A DNA stretch of 64,000 bases from Planctomycetota bacterium (GCA_029259635.1 JAJDEU010000001.1:153609-217608), one strand, 5' to 3'; counted from the stretch's first letter, positions 1 to 8,996 are shown. Translations and numbers: made by a program. The notes: generated from the letters alone by a model not told the origin.

Positions 1-806
1 AGATTCTTTGGGTCGGAACCAAGCGCCAGGTGAAGGGCGTGATTCGCGAGGCGGGCGAGCGCACGGGCATGCCCATCGTGACCGAGCGCTGGATCGGTGG
101 AACCCTGACCAACTTCTCCATCATCCGCAGTCGGCTGCGTCGATTGGAAGAGCTCGAGTCGATGGAAGAAGACGGCACCCTGGCGCAGTACTCCAAGAAA
201 ATGGTCGCGACTCTCCGTCGCGAGCGCCGCAAAATTACGCGGAACTTGGCCGGTATTCGCGATATGGCGGGTGTTCCCGGCGCGATGATCGTTGTCGATC
301 CCCAGCGTGAGTACAACGCCGTGCGCGAAGCGCGCAAGCTCGGCGTGGCCGTCATCGGTCTCTGCGACACCGACTGCGATCCGAGCCAAGTCGACATCGT
401 GATTCCCGGCAATGACGACGCGCTCAAGTCCGTTCGTGCGCTCATCGAGATCCTCAGCTCTTCGGTGGAAGAGGGCGCCTCCAATCACCGCGAACGCATG
501 GCCGAGACCGATTCGGCCCAACGCTCAACAGGCGACGATGCTCCGATGGGAGACGAGCCCCGTCCGACGCGCGGCAAGACGATCAAGTCGAAGGGCAGTG
601 CGCCCAAGACCGAAGACTCCACTCCGAAGAGCGGTCTGCCCGAAGCTGCGGCGACGGATGAGCCCGCCGCTACGGACGCAACTGCGAGTGCTGGTGACGA
701 CGCTCCGGCAGCGGATGCTGCGGCAGCTGATGCTGCGACGGCGGACGAGCCCAAAGCCGCGACGGCGGATACCGCTGCTACGACGGGCGAGCAAACGAAG
801 CCGTAG
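1..806 (+). CDS. rpsB: 30S ribosomal protein S2, 5' end cut off by the window
   Basis: S2 binds the 30S head-body junction and helps recruit S1. The reading frame is open from base 3, and the protein enters with ILWVGTKRQ, so the N-terminal part lies outside the window. The S2 core is clear: ERWIGGTLTNF, then DMAGVPGAMIVVDPQREYNAVREA, then GLCDTDCDPSQVDIVIPGNDDA (read in pieces). After the usual end of the fold a tail of roughly 100 residues follows, rich in Ala, Asp, Thr, Pro and Lys and probably disordered. It ends with TAG at 804-806, directly against repeat element P3. It is followed by tsf, the standard order. Identification is firm; the role of the tail is unknown. Confidence 0.96.
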   Translation, partial: ILWVGTKRQVKGVIREAGERTGMPIVTERWIGGTLTNFSIIRSRLRRLEELESMEEDGTLAQYSKKMVATLRRERRKITRNLAGIRDMAGVPGAMIVVDPQREYNAVREARKLGVAVIGLCDTDCDPSQVDIVIPGNDDALKSVRALIEILSSSVEEGASNHRERMAETDSAQRSTGDDAPMGDEPRPTRGKTIKSKGSAPKTEDSTPKSGLPEAAATDEPAATDATASAGDDAPAADAAAADAATADEPKAATADTAATTGEQTKP

Positions 807-974
807 GCAAGCAGCACGTGGTAAAAGTCATTCGATCCATGAACGGCGTCCTTCAGGCCAGGGCGGCACCCGAAAAACTCGCCGAATCTTCGGATTCGGC
901 TGCGTTTCCGGGCACCAACCTGACCAGAATTCCGCGGCTCATGAACCAAAGCACTTTCACCACGGACTGCTAGC
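807..974. repeat. P3 inverted-repeat element, copy A
   Basis: This fills most of the 363 bp rpsB-tsf gap. The ends are imperfect terminal inverted repeats of about 27 nt (20 of 27 match), with core CGTGGTAAAAGT at 817-828 facing ACTTTCACCACG at 953-964. Copy B lies at 37083-37260 and shares CATGAACGGCGTCCTT (838-853) and AGCACTTTCACCACGGAC (950-967). A 44-codon frame starts at 839, but copy B is out of frame relative to it, so I read the element as non-coding. It begins at the base after the rpsB stop. The rest of the gap (975-1169) shows no further gene. Confidence 0.7.
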
Positions 975-1169
975 TCTCCGCAAATTCGAAAGCCACCCAG
1001 CGCTGGGGGGCTCGCACTTCGAGCGATCGAGTGCGCATCAATGAAAACTACGAGCGCTTCGCTTAGCCGCGAGCGCTCATTCCTGAACAGTCGGCTGCGC
1101 ACTCTGCGCGTCGAATATCATCAGCGGCCCGACGGATTCGGGCCAAAGCTACGAGTGACGAGGTCAAGC

Positions 1170-2003
1170 ATGGATATCACAGCATCGATGGTTCGCGAAC
1201 TTCGCGAAAAGAGCGGCGCGGGCATGATGGACTGCAAAAAGGCGCTGTCGGAGACCGGCGGCGACATGGAGCAGGCCTTCGATTTCTTGCGCAAGCAGGG
1301 GCTCAAGTCCGCGGACAAGAAGGCCTCGCGCGAGATGGGCGAGGGACGCGTTCACAGCGTGTCGACGGGCAACTCGGGAGCGATGGTCGCCATCACCTGT
1401 GAGACCGACTTCGCCGCAAAAACTCCGGACTTCGAGTCCTTCATGGACGACCTGGTCGCTCACGTTCAGGCGAACAAGAGCGCGGACGCGGAAGCCGTCC
1501 TCGCTGAGACCTGGTCGAAGACCGGTGAGACGGCCGACGCGGCGCTGAAGAGTGTCATCGCCAAGATCGGCGAGAACCTGTCGATCGCTCGCGTGGTGGC
1601 CTACGAGAACACCTCGGGCGTCGTCGGAGCCTACATCCACCACAACAACAAGGTCGGCGTGCTGGTCTCCGTGACGACGACGAGTACCGATACCGCGTCA
1701 GCGCTCAAAGACCTGTGCCTGCACATCGCGGCGATGAAGCCGGAGTACCTGTCACGCGACGAAATCTCGGAGGAGGTTATTGCCCGTGAGAAGGACGTCT
1801 TTATGGCCGAGGTCGCCGGCAAGCCGGAGAACATCCAGGAGAAGATTCTGGGCGGCAAGCTCGAGAAGTTCTTCGCCGGTTGTGTCCTCCCGAGCCAAGC
1901 CTGGGTCAAGGACGACAAGCTGACCGTGCAAAAAGCACTCGAAGCTCAGCTCGGCGCGGGCACCCGCATCGAAGCCTTCTCTCGATTCGAGATTGGTAGC
2001 TGA
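1170..2003 (+). CDS. tsf: Elongation factor Ts
   Basis: EF-Ts is the guanine-nucleotide exchange factor that regenerates EF-Tu-GTP in the cytoplasm. The protein is 277 residues. It opens with MDITASMVRELREKSGAGMM and the CKKAL segment, the N-terminal UBA-like module that contacts EF-Tu. The family's TDFAAKTPDF and HIAAMKPEYLSRDEI segments follow. The frame extends upstream to 1041, but homology begins at the ATG at 1170, so I chose that start. It lies downstream of rpsB, separated by element P3, which may uncouple the two. Length and ending are normal for a full-length EF-Ts. Confidence 0.96.
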   Translation: MDITASMVRELREKSGAGMMDCKKALSETGGDMEQAFDFLRKQGLKSADKKASREMGEGRVHSVSTGNSGAMVAITCETDFAAKTPDFESFMDDLVAHVQANKSADAEAVLAETWSKTGETADAALKSVIAKIGENLSIARVVAYENTSGVVGAYIHHNNKVGVLVSVTTTSTDTASALKDLCLHIAAMKPEYLSRDEISEEVIAREKDVFMAEVAGKPENIQEKILGGKLEKFFAGCVLPSQAWVKDDKLTVQKALEAQLGAGTRIEAFSRFEIGS

Positions 2004-2064
2004 GCGACTCGCCGGACGCGCTCTTCCAGGTGCGTTCGACCAGCCAGGCTCATCGAGCCGGCAC

Positions 2065-2102
2065 CCTCAACGCACGGACTCCACGGAGCTCGTGCGTTGA
2101 GG
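2065..2102. terminator. Strong stem-loop between tsf and pyrH
   Basis: A perfect 12-bp stem pairs CCTCAACGCACG at 2065-2076 with its complement at 2091-2102. The 14-nt loop can form a further 4-bp helix (CTCC with GGAG). No clean T-run follows (CATTTAAT), so a Rho-independent terminator is possible but not proven. Two weaker stem-loops follow before pyrH (about 2132-2158 and 2183-2198). Confidence 0.5.
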
Positions 2103-2231
2103 CATTTAATGCGAAGCCCGTGAACCGAGCGCTCACTTTCTCGTGCGAGCAAGTGAGGTTCTTTGGCCCGGCGCATAGTCTCGCCCCTCATGCGGGGCTA
2201 CCATGGCGCCGAATCCACGAGCCTCCCCTCT

Positions 2232-2948
2232 ATGACCTACCAACGCATCCTCCTCAAGCTCTCCGGTGAGTCCCTCGGGCACCCGGAGACCGGCCACGGA
2301 ATCGATCCCGATTCGGTCAATCGCGTCGCTCGTCAAGTGGTCGCCGTTGCCAAGACCGGAGTAAAGACCGCGGTGGTTGTCGGCGGCGGCAACATCCTTC
2401 GCGGCGCGCAGTTCAGCCAGATCGGCGCGAACCGCGCGAGCGCGGACACGATGGGGATGCTCGGGACGCTGATCAACGCGCTGGCGCTCTCGGAAGCCGT
2501 CGAGCGCGAAGGTGGCGAGTCCCGCGTGCTCTCCGCCCTGGATGTTCACACGGTTGCGGAACCCTTCATTCGGCGTCGGGCGCTCAGCCATATGGATGCC
2601 GGGCGCATCGTCATCCTCGCCGCGGGCACGGGCAATCCGTACTTCACGACCGATACCGCCGCGGCGCTGCGAGCCACGGAGCTCGGCTGTGACGTGCTCC
2701 TCAAAGCGACCAAGGTGGACGGCGTCTATACCGCCGACCCCAAAGTAGATCCCACCGCCACCCGCATTCTGAACCTGACCTATATGGAGGTGCTTCAGAA
2801 GGGGCTGAGCGTAATGGACGGAACCGCCATCACCCTGTGCATGGAGCACAAACTGCCGGTGGTGGTCTTCGACATGTTTTGCGAAGGCAATATCGAGAGA
2901 GTCGTTCGCGGGGAATCCCTCGGAACAACCATCAGGAGCCACGAATGA
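2232..2948 (+). CDS. pyrH: UMP kinase
   Basis: This cytoplasmic enzyme phosphorylates UMP to UDP in pyrimidine nucleotide synthesis and belongs to the amino-acid kinase fold, not the eukaryotic NMP-kinase fold. The 238-residue protein starts MTYQRILLKLSGESL. It carries the glycine-rich VVVGGGNILRG, ATKVDGVYTADP and the C-terminal GTTI ending typical of bacterial PyrH. The frame runs upstream to 2163, but the ATG at 2232 fits the conserved N terminus. The stop overlaps the frr start (ATGA), indicating translational coupling. Gene order rpsB-tsf-pyrH-frr is widely conserved. Confidence 0.96.
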   Translation: MTYQRILLKLSGESLGHPETGHGIDPDSVNRVARQVVAVAKTGVKTAVVVGGGNILRGAQFSQIGANRASADTMGMLGTLINALALSEAVEREGGESRVLSALDVHTVAEPFIRRRALSHMDAGRIVILAAGTGNPYFTTDTAAALRATELGCDVLLKATKVDGVYTADPKVDPTATRILNLTYMEVLQKGLSVMDGTAITLCMEHKLPVVVFDMFCEGNIERVVRGESLGTTIRSHE

Positions 2949-3505
2949 GCTACGCCGAGATAAACAAGGAAATGATCGCCAAGTTCGACAAGGCGATCGC
3001 GCACCTTCAGCATCAGTTGAAGGGCATTCGAACCGGACGAGCTTCGGCTACCTTGATTGAGAACATCAAGGTGGACTACTACGGCACGCCGACACCGATC
3101 ACGCAGGTAGCGTCGATTTCCGTGCCTGAGCCCCGTCAGCTGATCATCAAGCCTTTCGATATTTCCATCCTCAAGGAGCTCGGCAAGGCTCTCATGAAGT
3201 CGGACCTGGGCGTCTCGCCTCAGGACGATGGCAAGGTGGTGCGGCTGAATCTTCCGCCGCTCTCGGGAGAGCAGCGCACGAAGTACGCATCGAAAGTGAA
3301 GGAGATCTGCGAGGAAGCGCGCGTTTCGATGAGAAACGGTCGGCGCGACCTGAACAAGCAGTCCGACGCGATGCTCAAGTCGAGCGAAATCACCGAGGAC
3401 GAGAACAAGAAGCTCCACTCAGAGATTCAGGACGGCCTGAAAAAGTACGAGGGCAAAGTGGAAGAGATTCAGAAGAAGAAGACCGCAGAAGTTCTCGAGG
3501 GCTAA
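2945..3505 (+). CDS. frr: Ribosome recycling factor
   Basis: RRF splits post-termination ribosomes together with EF-G. The protein is 186 residues, the usual family length. It starts MSYAEINKEMIAKFDKAI, includes the signature LKGIRTGRASATL and VRLNLPPLSGEQR, and ends in the long helical arm rich in Lys and Glu. The ATG at 2945 overlaps the pyrH TGA by four bases, so the two are probably translated in tandem. Upstream in-frame residues to 2837 are read-through of pyrH sequence in another frame and were excluded. Confidence 0.97.
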   Translation: MSYAEINKEMIAKFDKAIAHLQHQLKGIRTGRASATLIENIKVDYYGTPTPITQVASISVPEPRQLIIKPFDISILKELGKALMKSDLGVSPQDDGKVVRLNLPPLSGEQRTKYASKVKEICEEARVSMRNGRRDLNKQSDAMLKSSEITEDENKKLHSEIQDGLKKYEGKVEEIQKKKTAEVLEG

Positions 3506-3565
3506 ACGGTTCGATTCTCCCGCCTGCGAGCATCCAAAGCTCTCGCGATTCGTGCGGCTGCCCTC

Positions 3566-3595
3566 TTGCTCGCCGCCGATCGATTCAAGTATATT
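3566..3595 (+). promoter_or_regulatory. Probable promoter of tRNA-Lys
   Basis: A -35-like TTGCTC at 3566-3571 and a -10-like TATATT at 3590-3595 are separated by 18 bp. Transcription would begin near 3602, just before the mature tRNA at 3610. This follows the sigma-70 consensus by eye only. Confidence 0.5.
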
Positions 3596-3609
3596 TCCCG
3601 CCTCACGGA

Positions 3610-3685
3610 GGGCGCATAGCTCAGTTGGTAGAGCAACTGGCTTTTAACCAGTAGGTCCCAGGTTCAAGTCCTGGTGCGCTCACCA
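3610..3685 (+). tRNA. tRNA-Lys, anticodon TTT
   Basis: All four arms fold. The acceptor GGGCGCA pairs with TGCGCTC. The anticodon stem CTGG/CCAG encloses loop CTTTTAA with TTT at the anticodon position. The T arm carries TTCAAGT. The discriminator is A at 3682, and CCA is encoded at 3683-3685. Confidence 0.97.
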
Positions 3686-3749
3686 CTCTCCGGCCCTGAA
3701 GGGCGCCGTCGAGAATCGCGGGTTTGGGTGAGAGGGCGCGGAGCATCCG

Positions 3750-4727
3750 CTAGGTTCGAACCACAGCTCCCGTCACCACCGACTCGCGAGAGGTAGAGAG
3801 GCCGCCCAAGCCTTCGTAGGTCTCGGCCCAGTACGAAGCTCGTGTCACGCCGACGAAGCCGAGTAAGGTCCACCCGAGGGCTTGTGCCGCCGTGCTCTCC
3901 GTGAACGCGAGCGCAATCAATACGGCGAGGAGCGAGACCTGAAGAAAGAGGTCGACCAGCATGGCACGCGCTGCACCTCTAGGACTGTTGCGGACCATTC
4001 GCCACGCGTGGGTCAGAGCCGAAGCACAGCCGCGACGATTGCGCGCCAAGCTGTGGAGCCCGAGTTGAACCAAGACCTGGAGGACGACGGCATAGGCCAA
4101 TGTGGAGAGCGCGACGGGGACAACGAGGACGGCGATGAAGCTCGGGAACTGACGAACAGGTTCGACCAGAGTCAGGAGCAAGATCAACGGACCGAGTAGG
4201 AACAGGACCGCCGCCATGAGGAGCAGCGGGAAGGAGAGCAAGAGGCCGAGTGCGGAGAGTGTGAGGCCTTTGCCGGCTCGCCACGCGGAGGGGAGCGAGG
4301 GCGTGCGGCGCGCTCCGGCCATTCGATTCCAATGGCTGGTCTCCGAGAGTTGGGCAAGTCCGATCGCGAGGCGCGAGACGATCAGGCTGACCGGAAGCAA
4401 GAGCAGCAGAGCAACGCCGCGCGAGGCTCCGAAGGATGGAGAGAGCATCGTGAGAATCGTCGGGGAGATGACCGATGACGTCAGTCGGCTCTCCGCCAAA
4501 AAGTTGGTGACGCTCTGGCCTACTGCCTGGAGCTCGAGATCAGTACCCGCTTCGAGTACCGCGAGGATTGGGTTGAACAGTCCCAAGCCCAGAGTGAGGC
4601 TCGGGTAGATCACGCCGACGAGCCAGAGCAGGGCCGGGAAGCCCGTTCGGCGCGCGGAGGACACCATCGCATCGACAGCGCTCGAGAGCGGCCAGCGCTC
4701 CCCGGGATTGCCAAACAGGCTCGTCAC
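3750..4727 (-). CDS. Multi-pass membrane protein of unknown function
   Basis: The 325-residue protein is dominated by hydrophobic segments. Examples lie near residues 30-55 (LLWLVGVIYPSLTLGLGLF), 100-120, 155-185 (a long Leu/Pro-rich stretch), 195-225 and 260-290. I count about six membrane helices and see no catalytic motif. It starts 3 bp after the pepP stop on the same strand, so the two are probably cotranscribed with pepP first. The layout resembles the many bacterial six-helix bundle proteins of unknown role, but I do not recognise a named family. Confidence 0.75.
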   Translation of the reverse strand: MTSLFGNPGERWPLSSAVDAMVSSARRTGFPALLWLVGVIYPSLTLGLGLFNPILAVLEAGTDLELQAVGQSVTNFLAESRLTSSVISPTILTMLSPSFGASRGVALLLLLPVSLIVSRLAIGLAQLSETSHWNRMAGARRTPSLPSAWRAGKGLTLSALGLLLSFPLLLMAAVLFLLGPLILLLTLVEPVRQFPSFIAVLVVPVALSTLAYAVVLQVLVQLGLHSLARNRRGCASALTHAWRMVRNSPRGAARAMLVDLFLQVSLLAVLIALAFTESTAAQALGWTLLGFVGVTRASYWAETYEGLGGLSTSRESVVTGAVVRT

Positions 4728-4730
4728 GAG

Positions 4731-6047
4731 CTAGTTCGCCTGCTGAAGGACCGTTCCACGGCAGGCGGCTTCGACCTCATCGACCTCTTTCGGAATAGCG
4801 GCGGTCAAGTTCTCATTGCCATCGGCGGTGACCAGGATGTCGTCTTCGATTCGAATTCCAATTCCGCGCCAGCGCGCCTCGACGGTCTCCTCATTCGCGG
4901 CGACGTAGAGGCCCGGCTCGACCGTGGTGACCATGCCCGGCTCCAAGAGCCTCGACTCACCGTCGATGAAGTAGGTTCCGCAATCGTGCACATCCAAGCC
5001 GAGCCAGTGCCCGGTCTTGTGCATGAAGAAGCGCTTGTACTCTTCACTCTTCAGGTTCTCCGCGAGCGTGCCTTTCAACCAGCCCAGCTCGATCATGCCT
5101 TCGACGAGCACTTTGAGAGTGACTTCGTGAACGGAATAAAAACTGTTTCCCGGAACGGCTTGCGCGATCCCTGCCTTTTGAGAGCGGAGCACAAGCTCGT
5201 AGACCGCGCGCTGTTCGTCACTGAAGGTGCCGCTCACCGGAAAGGTGCGCGTAACATCGGAGGCGTAGTACTCCCACTCACAACCGGCGTCGATGAGGAG
5301 CAGGTCGCCATCCTTCAGCTTGTCGTTGTTCTCGATGTAGTGCAGCGTGCAGGCGTTCGCTCCGCCGGCGACGATGTTGTTGTACGCCTGACCACTGCTC
5401 CCGCGTCGACGAAACTCGTAGTCGATGAGAGCGTCGATCTCCGCTTCATTGACGCCCGGCGCCGCCGCCGCCATGGCGGCCAGGTGAGCTTCGGTCGTTA
5501 TGCCAGCGGCGTGCCGCATCGCGTCCACTTCACCAGCAGATTTCTTGAGGCGCAGCTCGTGCAGGTAGGGACCCGGATCGAGCCACTCCATCGGAGCGAC
5601 GACACCGCCGCGCACCTTGCGCCGCAGGTCTTCGGCGACTTGCAGGAGGTGTAGGTCGCGCTGTTCGTCCTCGCCGGTCGTGCACACGACGCGCGTGTGA
5701 CCGGTGAGCAGCTCGGGCATGCGCGTCCACAGCTCCTCGATCGGATAGGCCACATCGACGCCCAGAGAATCTGGCGCGGCCGCCGTGCCGAGCCGCTTTC
5801 CGGTCCAGATCTCCTCCGACGGATTGAGCTCCGAGAGAAAGAGCACCGCGCGCTCGTCGCCATCGGGCAACAGCACGAGGACCGCTTCGGGCTCGTCGAA
5901 GCCCGTCAGATACCAAAAATCGCTGGCCGGTCGAAACCGATACTCGCAATCCGCATTGCGGGTTTTGAGCGAGCCGGCATAGAAAATTCCGACCGCCTTC
6001 ATCTCAGCGAGATCCTGAAGCAGTCGTTGTCGGTTTTCTTGATACAT
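4731..6047 (-). CDS. pepP: Xaa-Pro aminopeptidase, M24B family
   Basis: It removes an N-terminal residue preceding proline and needs two metal ions. The 438-residue protein has an N-terminal creatinase-like domain (RPASDFWYLTGFDEPEAVLV) and a C-terminal pita-bread domain. The metal ligands are visible in order: LLIDAGCEWEYYASDVTRTF (two Asp), HKTGHWLGLDVHD (His), TVEPGLYV (Glu) and GIGIRIEDDILVT (Glu). Length matches PepP. It sits head of a two-gene unit with the membrane protein downstream. Start at 6047 keeps the family N terminus MYQENRQRLLQDL. Confidence 0.93.
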   Translation of the reverse strand: MYQENRQRLLQDLAEMKAVGIFYAGSLKTRNADCEYRFRPASDFWYLTGFDEPEAVLVLLPDGDERAVLFLSELNPSEEIWTGKRLGTAAAPDSLGVDVAYPIEELWTRMPELLTGHTRVVCTTGEDEQRDLHLLQVAEDLRRKVRGGVVAPMEWLDPGPYLHELRLKKSAGEVDAMRHAAGITTEAHLAAMAAAAPGVNEAEIDALIDYEFRRRGSSGQAYNNIVAGGANACTLHYIENNDKLKDGDLLLIDAGCEWEYYASDVTRTFPVSGTFSDEQRAVYELVLRSQKAGIAQAVPGNSFYSVHEVTLKVLVEGMIELGWLKGTLAENLKSEEYKRFFMHKTGHWLGLDVHDCGTYFIDGESRLLEPGMVTTVEPGLYVAANEETVEARWRGIGIRIEDDILVTADGNENLTAAIPKEVDEVEAACRGTVLQQAN

Positions 6048-6186
6048 AGAGTTGTCGGTTCTGGCGCGGCGCTAATAAAGGAAGGGGCTTTTCCCCAGTC
6101 GACCCGCCGATTCGCAAGGCTCCAGCCTAGCTGGACGGCAAGAATGGGCAAGCACGTCGCGCCCGAGATCTCTCTCGGACGACGGC

Positions 6187-7242
6187 TTACTGGGAGAAAG
6201 CCAGCCGCTCGGCCAGCTCCATGACCATCCGCAAGCCGGCCGTTCCGTTCTCTTCACCCAAACGCAACACAATCGGAGCGATCACGGGCTTCCCGGTTGG
6301 AGCTCCAGCCGGGCGCTCGCTCACGTGGATGTCAAAGATGTGCTCGAGTGCGAGCGCGAGCCCGCACGCTCGCGCCTCGTAGGCGGGCGCCGCTTCGATC
6401 GCGATGCCGATGCGCCGGATTCGTTCGAGGAGTGGCCCGGCCTCGGTCTCCGAGATTCCGGGCCAGGGCAGAGCGCTCGGGGAAAAACGTCCCCAGAAGG
6501 AGTGCTCGCGCTCTTCATCAGTGTCTTGGCTGGAGCGCAGGCTCCGCTCCACGCCCAGGTCGCCGAGCCGAGTCCAGTCGAGATATTCGACGGTCGTCTC
6601 GTAACCGCCGGGTGTGCACATGGCGAGCGAGAGCTCAACCGGCTCGCCGGAGAGGTGAGCGACATCGATCTGCACGCCGTCGCGGGCGAGTTCGAGCTGA
6701 ACGGAGACGCGCGCCGCTCCGATCGCGAGATTTTGCACGGAGAGCTTGGCGGGATCGAAGGAGCCGAGCGGGAGTCGCTCGATGGGGGGCGGAAGCAGGG
6801 GGCGCAGAGTGACGCCGCTCGAGAGCTCGGCGCCCGGCGGCGTATCGAGTGGCACGCCGGGGAAGAGGTAGGGCAAGAGAGCGGCGGCGACGGAGAGGTC
6901 GCTCTCGGTCTCGGCAAAGTGCAGCCAGGCGTCGTCGTGCCGCCCGGTTGCGGCCGCAGCGCGTGCGAGATCTGCGCGGCGAAGCGGCTTCGAAAACTCC
7001 GACCCTGCCTCGGCGCGGACGAGCTTGGCCCACTCCATCCACGGCTCGGTTCGCTCCCATCCGCTCGCGTCGAGGTTGTTCGGCCACGCGCGAAAGGGTT
7101 GCGCCCAAGGCTCGACACCATCGAGCTGACGAACGAGCTTCGCGGCGGGTCCTTCAGGTAGCTCATAGGTCGGCAGCTCGCCTCCCGTGAGAGCGAGCAG
7201 GCACGCGAAGGGGAGAATCAGCGTATTTTTCACGGGGATCAT
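6187..7242 (-). CDS. Secreted or lipid-free exported protein of unknown function
   Basis: The 351-residue protein begins MIPVKNTLILPFACLLALTG, a plausible Sec signal peptide with a short basic region and hydrophobic core. I chose this ATG because the frame's upstream extension to 8103 overlaps the trm112-like and eboE-like genes on the other strand and is an artefact of high GC. The mature part is Leu-, Ala- and Glu-rich with no motif I recognise; the mid region LAIGAARVSVQLELARDGVQ looks like beta sandwich. Divergent from the gene at 7375. No function is assigned. Confidence 0.6.
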   Translation of the reverse strand: MIPVKNTLILPFACLLALTGGELPTYELPEGPAAKLVRQLDGVEPWAQPFRAWPNNLDASGWERTEPWMEWAKLVRAEAGSEFSKPLRRADLARAAAATGRHDDAWLHFAETESDLSVAAALLPYLFPGVPLDTPPGAELSSGVTLRPLLPPPIERLPLGSFDPAKLSVQNLAIGAARVSVQLELARDGVQIDVAHLSGEPVELSLAMCTPGGYETTVEYLDWTRLGDLGVERSLRSSQDTDEEREHSFWGRFSPSALPWPGISETEAGPLLERIRRIGIAIEAAPAYEARACGLALALEHIFDIHVSERPAGAPTGKPVIAPIVLRLGEENGTAGLRMVMELAERLAFSQ

Positions 7243-7374
7243 TCTAGCCTGACGAGGAATCGCAAACGTCCTGCTAGACTCCCGGTTCAGGTTCGCGAGC
7301 TCAAATTTCGCGCGCCGCGTTCCCCAAAGATTCCCGCGACTTCGCCGTCGCCAAGCCGTCCAAGGACACCGATC

Positions 7375-7632
7375 GTGATCGACAAGGACCTTCTCGAAAT
7401 CCTGGCCTGTCCCGAGACCCATCAGAAGCTGGCCGAGGCCGGCGCGGATGTCTTGGCCGCTCTCAACGAAAAGATCAGCGCGGGCACCTGCAAGAACGTC
7501 GGCGGTGAAGCCGTCACCGAAGCCCTCGAAGCCGGTCTCGTTCGCGAGGACGGAGCGATCGTCTATCCCATTCGCGACGCGATTCCGGTGCTCTTGATCG
7601 ACGAAGGCCTCAGCACCGCCGCCAGCGCTTAG
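7375..7632 (+). CDS. Trm112-like small protein
   Basis: This 85-residue protein starts with GTG and MIDKDLLEILACPETHQKL, the hallmark of the bacterial Trm112/YcaR (UPF0434) family, and ends with the conserved GAIVYPIRDAIPVLLIDE. Family members are small zinc-ribbon-like proteins that in eukaryotes and archaea activate methyltransferases; bacterial roles are mostly uncharacterised. This copy keeps one Cys in the first knuckle (ACPE) but lacks the usual full set of zinc cysteines. A central insertion (residues about 22-50) separates the two conserved halves. It lies 18 bp upstream of the EboE-like gene and is probably cotranscribed. Confidence 0.85.
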   Translation: MIDKDLLEILACPETHQKLAEAGADVLAALNEKISAGTCKNVGGEAVTEALEAGLVREDGAIVYPIRDAIPVLLIDEGLSTAASA

Positions 7633-7650
7633 CCGAGAGCGCGCGAGTCG

Positions 7651-8928
7651 ATGCTGTTCGCGCACGCAAAGACCGGTCGAGCCTTGCGGCTGGCCTACTG
7701 CATGAATCTCCATCCGGCCGAAACGCTGGACGGGGTCATCGAAGCGATGGAGCGCGTCACGCTCCCCTTGGCAAAGCGCCTCGCGCACGGCCAACCTTTC
7801 GGCGTCGGCATGTACTTTCCCGCGAGTCTGGCGCAAGAGCTCGCGGGCGATCCCGCCGAGCTCGCGCGCCTCGCCGAGTTCTTGTCGACCTCGCGCCTCG
7901 ACCCGTTCACCTACAACGCGTTTCCCGCCGGCGGCTTCGGTTCCGCCGGTTTGAAAGAGCGCGTGTTCGAGCCGACCTGGATGGAGCCCGCGCGGCTCGA
8001 CTTCACGCGCGACGTCGCGAAGATCGCGGCGGCGCTTGCGAGCGCGATGAAGTTGGACTCCGCGGGGCGCCACATCTCGATCAGCACGCACACCGGCATG
8101 CACTCTTCCCGAATGCGCTCCGCTGCGGACGAGCTCGCCTGCGCAAAGAACTTCTTCGAGGCTGCGGGCTTACTCGCGAATCTGGAGCGCGAAGGTGCGC
8201 CGCGAATGGTGCTCTCGCTCGAAGCGGAACCGCGCGCCAACTGCAACGATACTCGCGAGCTCGCGCCCTTCCTCGCGCGCATTCACGAGCTCGCTCCCGC
8301 CGCTCAGCCGGGCCTCTCGCGCCATCTGGGCGCGTGCCTCGACGCCTGCCACACCGCTATCGAGTTCGAGTCGCCGCAAAGAGCCGTCGATCGCGCGACG
8401 GAACAAGGCCCGCTGGGAAAGCTCCAGTTCTCCAGCGCTCTCGCGCTCCCCGATCCCGCGAAGGATTCCGCCGGTCGAGCCGCGCTCTTCTCGATGAACG
8501 AGCCGGCCTACTTGCACCAAGTCACCGGTCGAGCCGGCGCCGACTCCGAGGCGGATTTTCTTCGAGCCCGTGACCTCCCCGATCTAGAGCGCGCCTACGA
8601 CTCGGGTGACTCCAACTGGTCGGCCTCGCCGGAGTGGCGCTGTCACTTCCACGTGCCGGTCGACCTCGAGCACCCGCTCGAAGCGCCATCCTCCGGAGGT
8701 CTGGTCACCACCCGGAGCCTCGCCGATGAAATTCTCGACGAGCTCACCGCCCGTCCCGAGCGGTGGGGGACCGACGAACTGCACGTGGAAATCGAAACCT
8801 ACACTTGGGACTTGCTCCCCGGACCCACGCGAGGCGCGGGCGATTTCGTCGACGGATTAGAGCGCGAATACCAGCACGTTCTCTCTCGCCTCGCAAAATC
8901 CGGCTGGCAGTTCACCGGCGCTCTCTAG
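7651..8928 (+). CDS. EboE-like TIM-barrel protein
   Basis: The 425-residue protein opens with LAYCMNLHPAETLDGVIEAM and continues FGVGMYFPASLAQEL, DPFTYNAFPAGGF and HISISTHTG, matching the EboE family. EboE resembles sugar isomerase or xylose-isomerase-type barrels and belongs to the ebo cluster, proposed to move a metabolite precursor to the periplasm in cyanobacteria and some Bacteroidetes. The C-terminal segment HVEIETYTWDLLPG is also typical. The other ebo genes are not in this window, so the partner pathway is unknown. The start ATG at 7651 is 18 bp after the Trm112-like stop. The enzymatic reaction is not established for the family. Confidence 0.72.
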   Translation: MLFAHAKTGRALRLAYCMNLHPAETLDGVIEAMERVTLPLAKRLAHGQPFGVGMYFPASLAQELAGDPAELARLAEFLSTSRLDPFTYNAFPAGGFGSAGLKERVFEPTWMEPARLDFTRDVAKIAAALASAMKLDSAGRHISISTHTGMHSSRMRSAADELACAKNFFEAAGLLANLEREGAPRMVLSLEAEPRANCNDTRELAPFLARIHELAPAAQPGLSRHLGACLDACHTAIEFESPQRAVDRATEQGPLGKLQFSSALALPDPAKDSAGRAALFSMNEPAYLHQVTGRAGADSEADFLRARDLPDLERAYDSGDSNWSASPEWRCHFHVPVDLEHPLEAPSSGGLVTTRSLADEILDELTARPERWGTDELHVEIETYTWDLLPGPTRGAGDFVDGLEREYQHVLSRLAKSGWQFTGAL

Positions 8929-8967
8929 GAAAGCCGAACTCCGAGGCGAATCCTTCCCGTCTCGCCG

Positions 8968-8996
8968 TTGACACTCCCTGCGTGCCCCAGTAATTT
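8968..8996 (+). promoter_or_regulatory. Promoter of tRNA-Glu
   Basis: A perfect -35 TTGACA (8968-8973) and a -10-like TAATTT (8991-8996) lie at the optimal 17-bp spacing. Predicted transcription start is near 9003, 34 bp before the mature tRNA. Confidence 0.72.

Noticed and set aside
839..973. 44-codon ORF in P3 copy A
   Set aside because: Copy B is frameshifted relative to it, so coding is not conserved.
6187..8103. Long minus-strand frame extending the secreted orphan upstream
   Set aside because: The extension overlaps the trm112-like and eboE-like genes, while the signal peptide starts at 7242.
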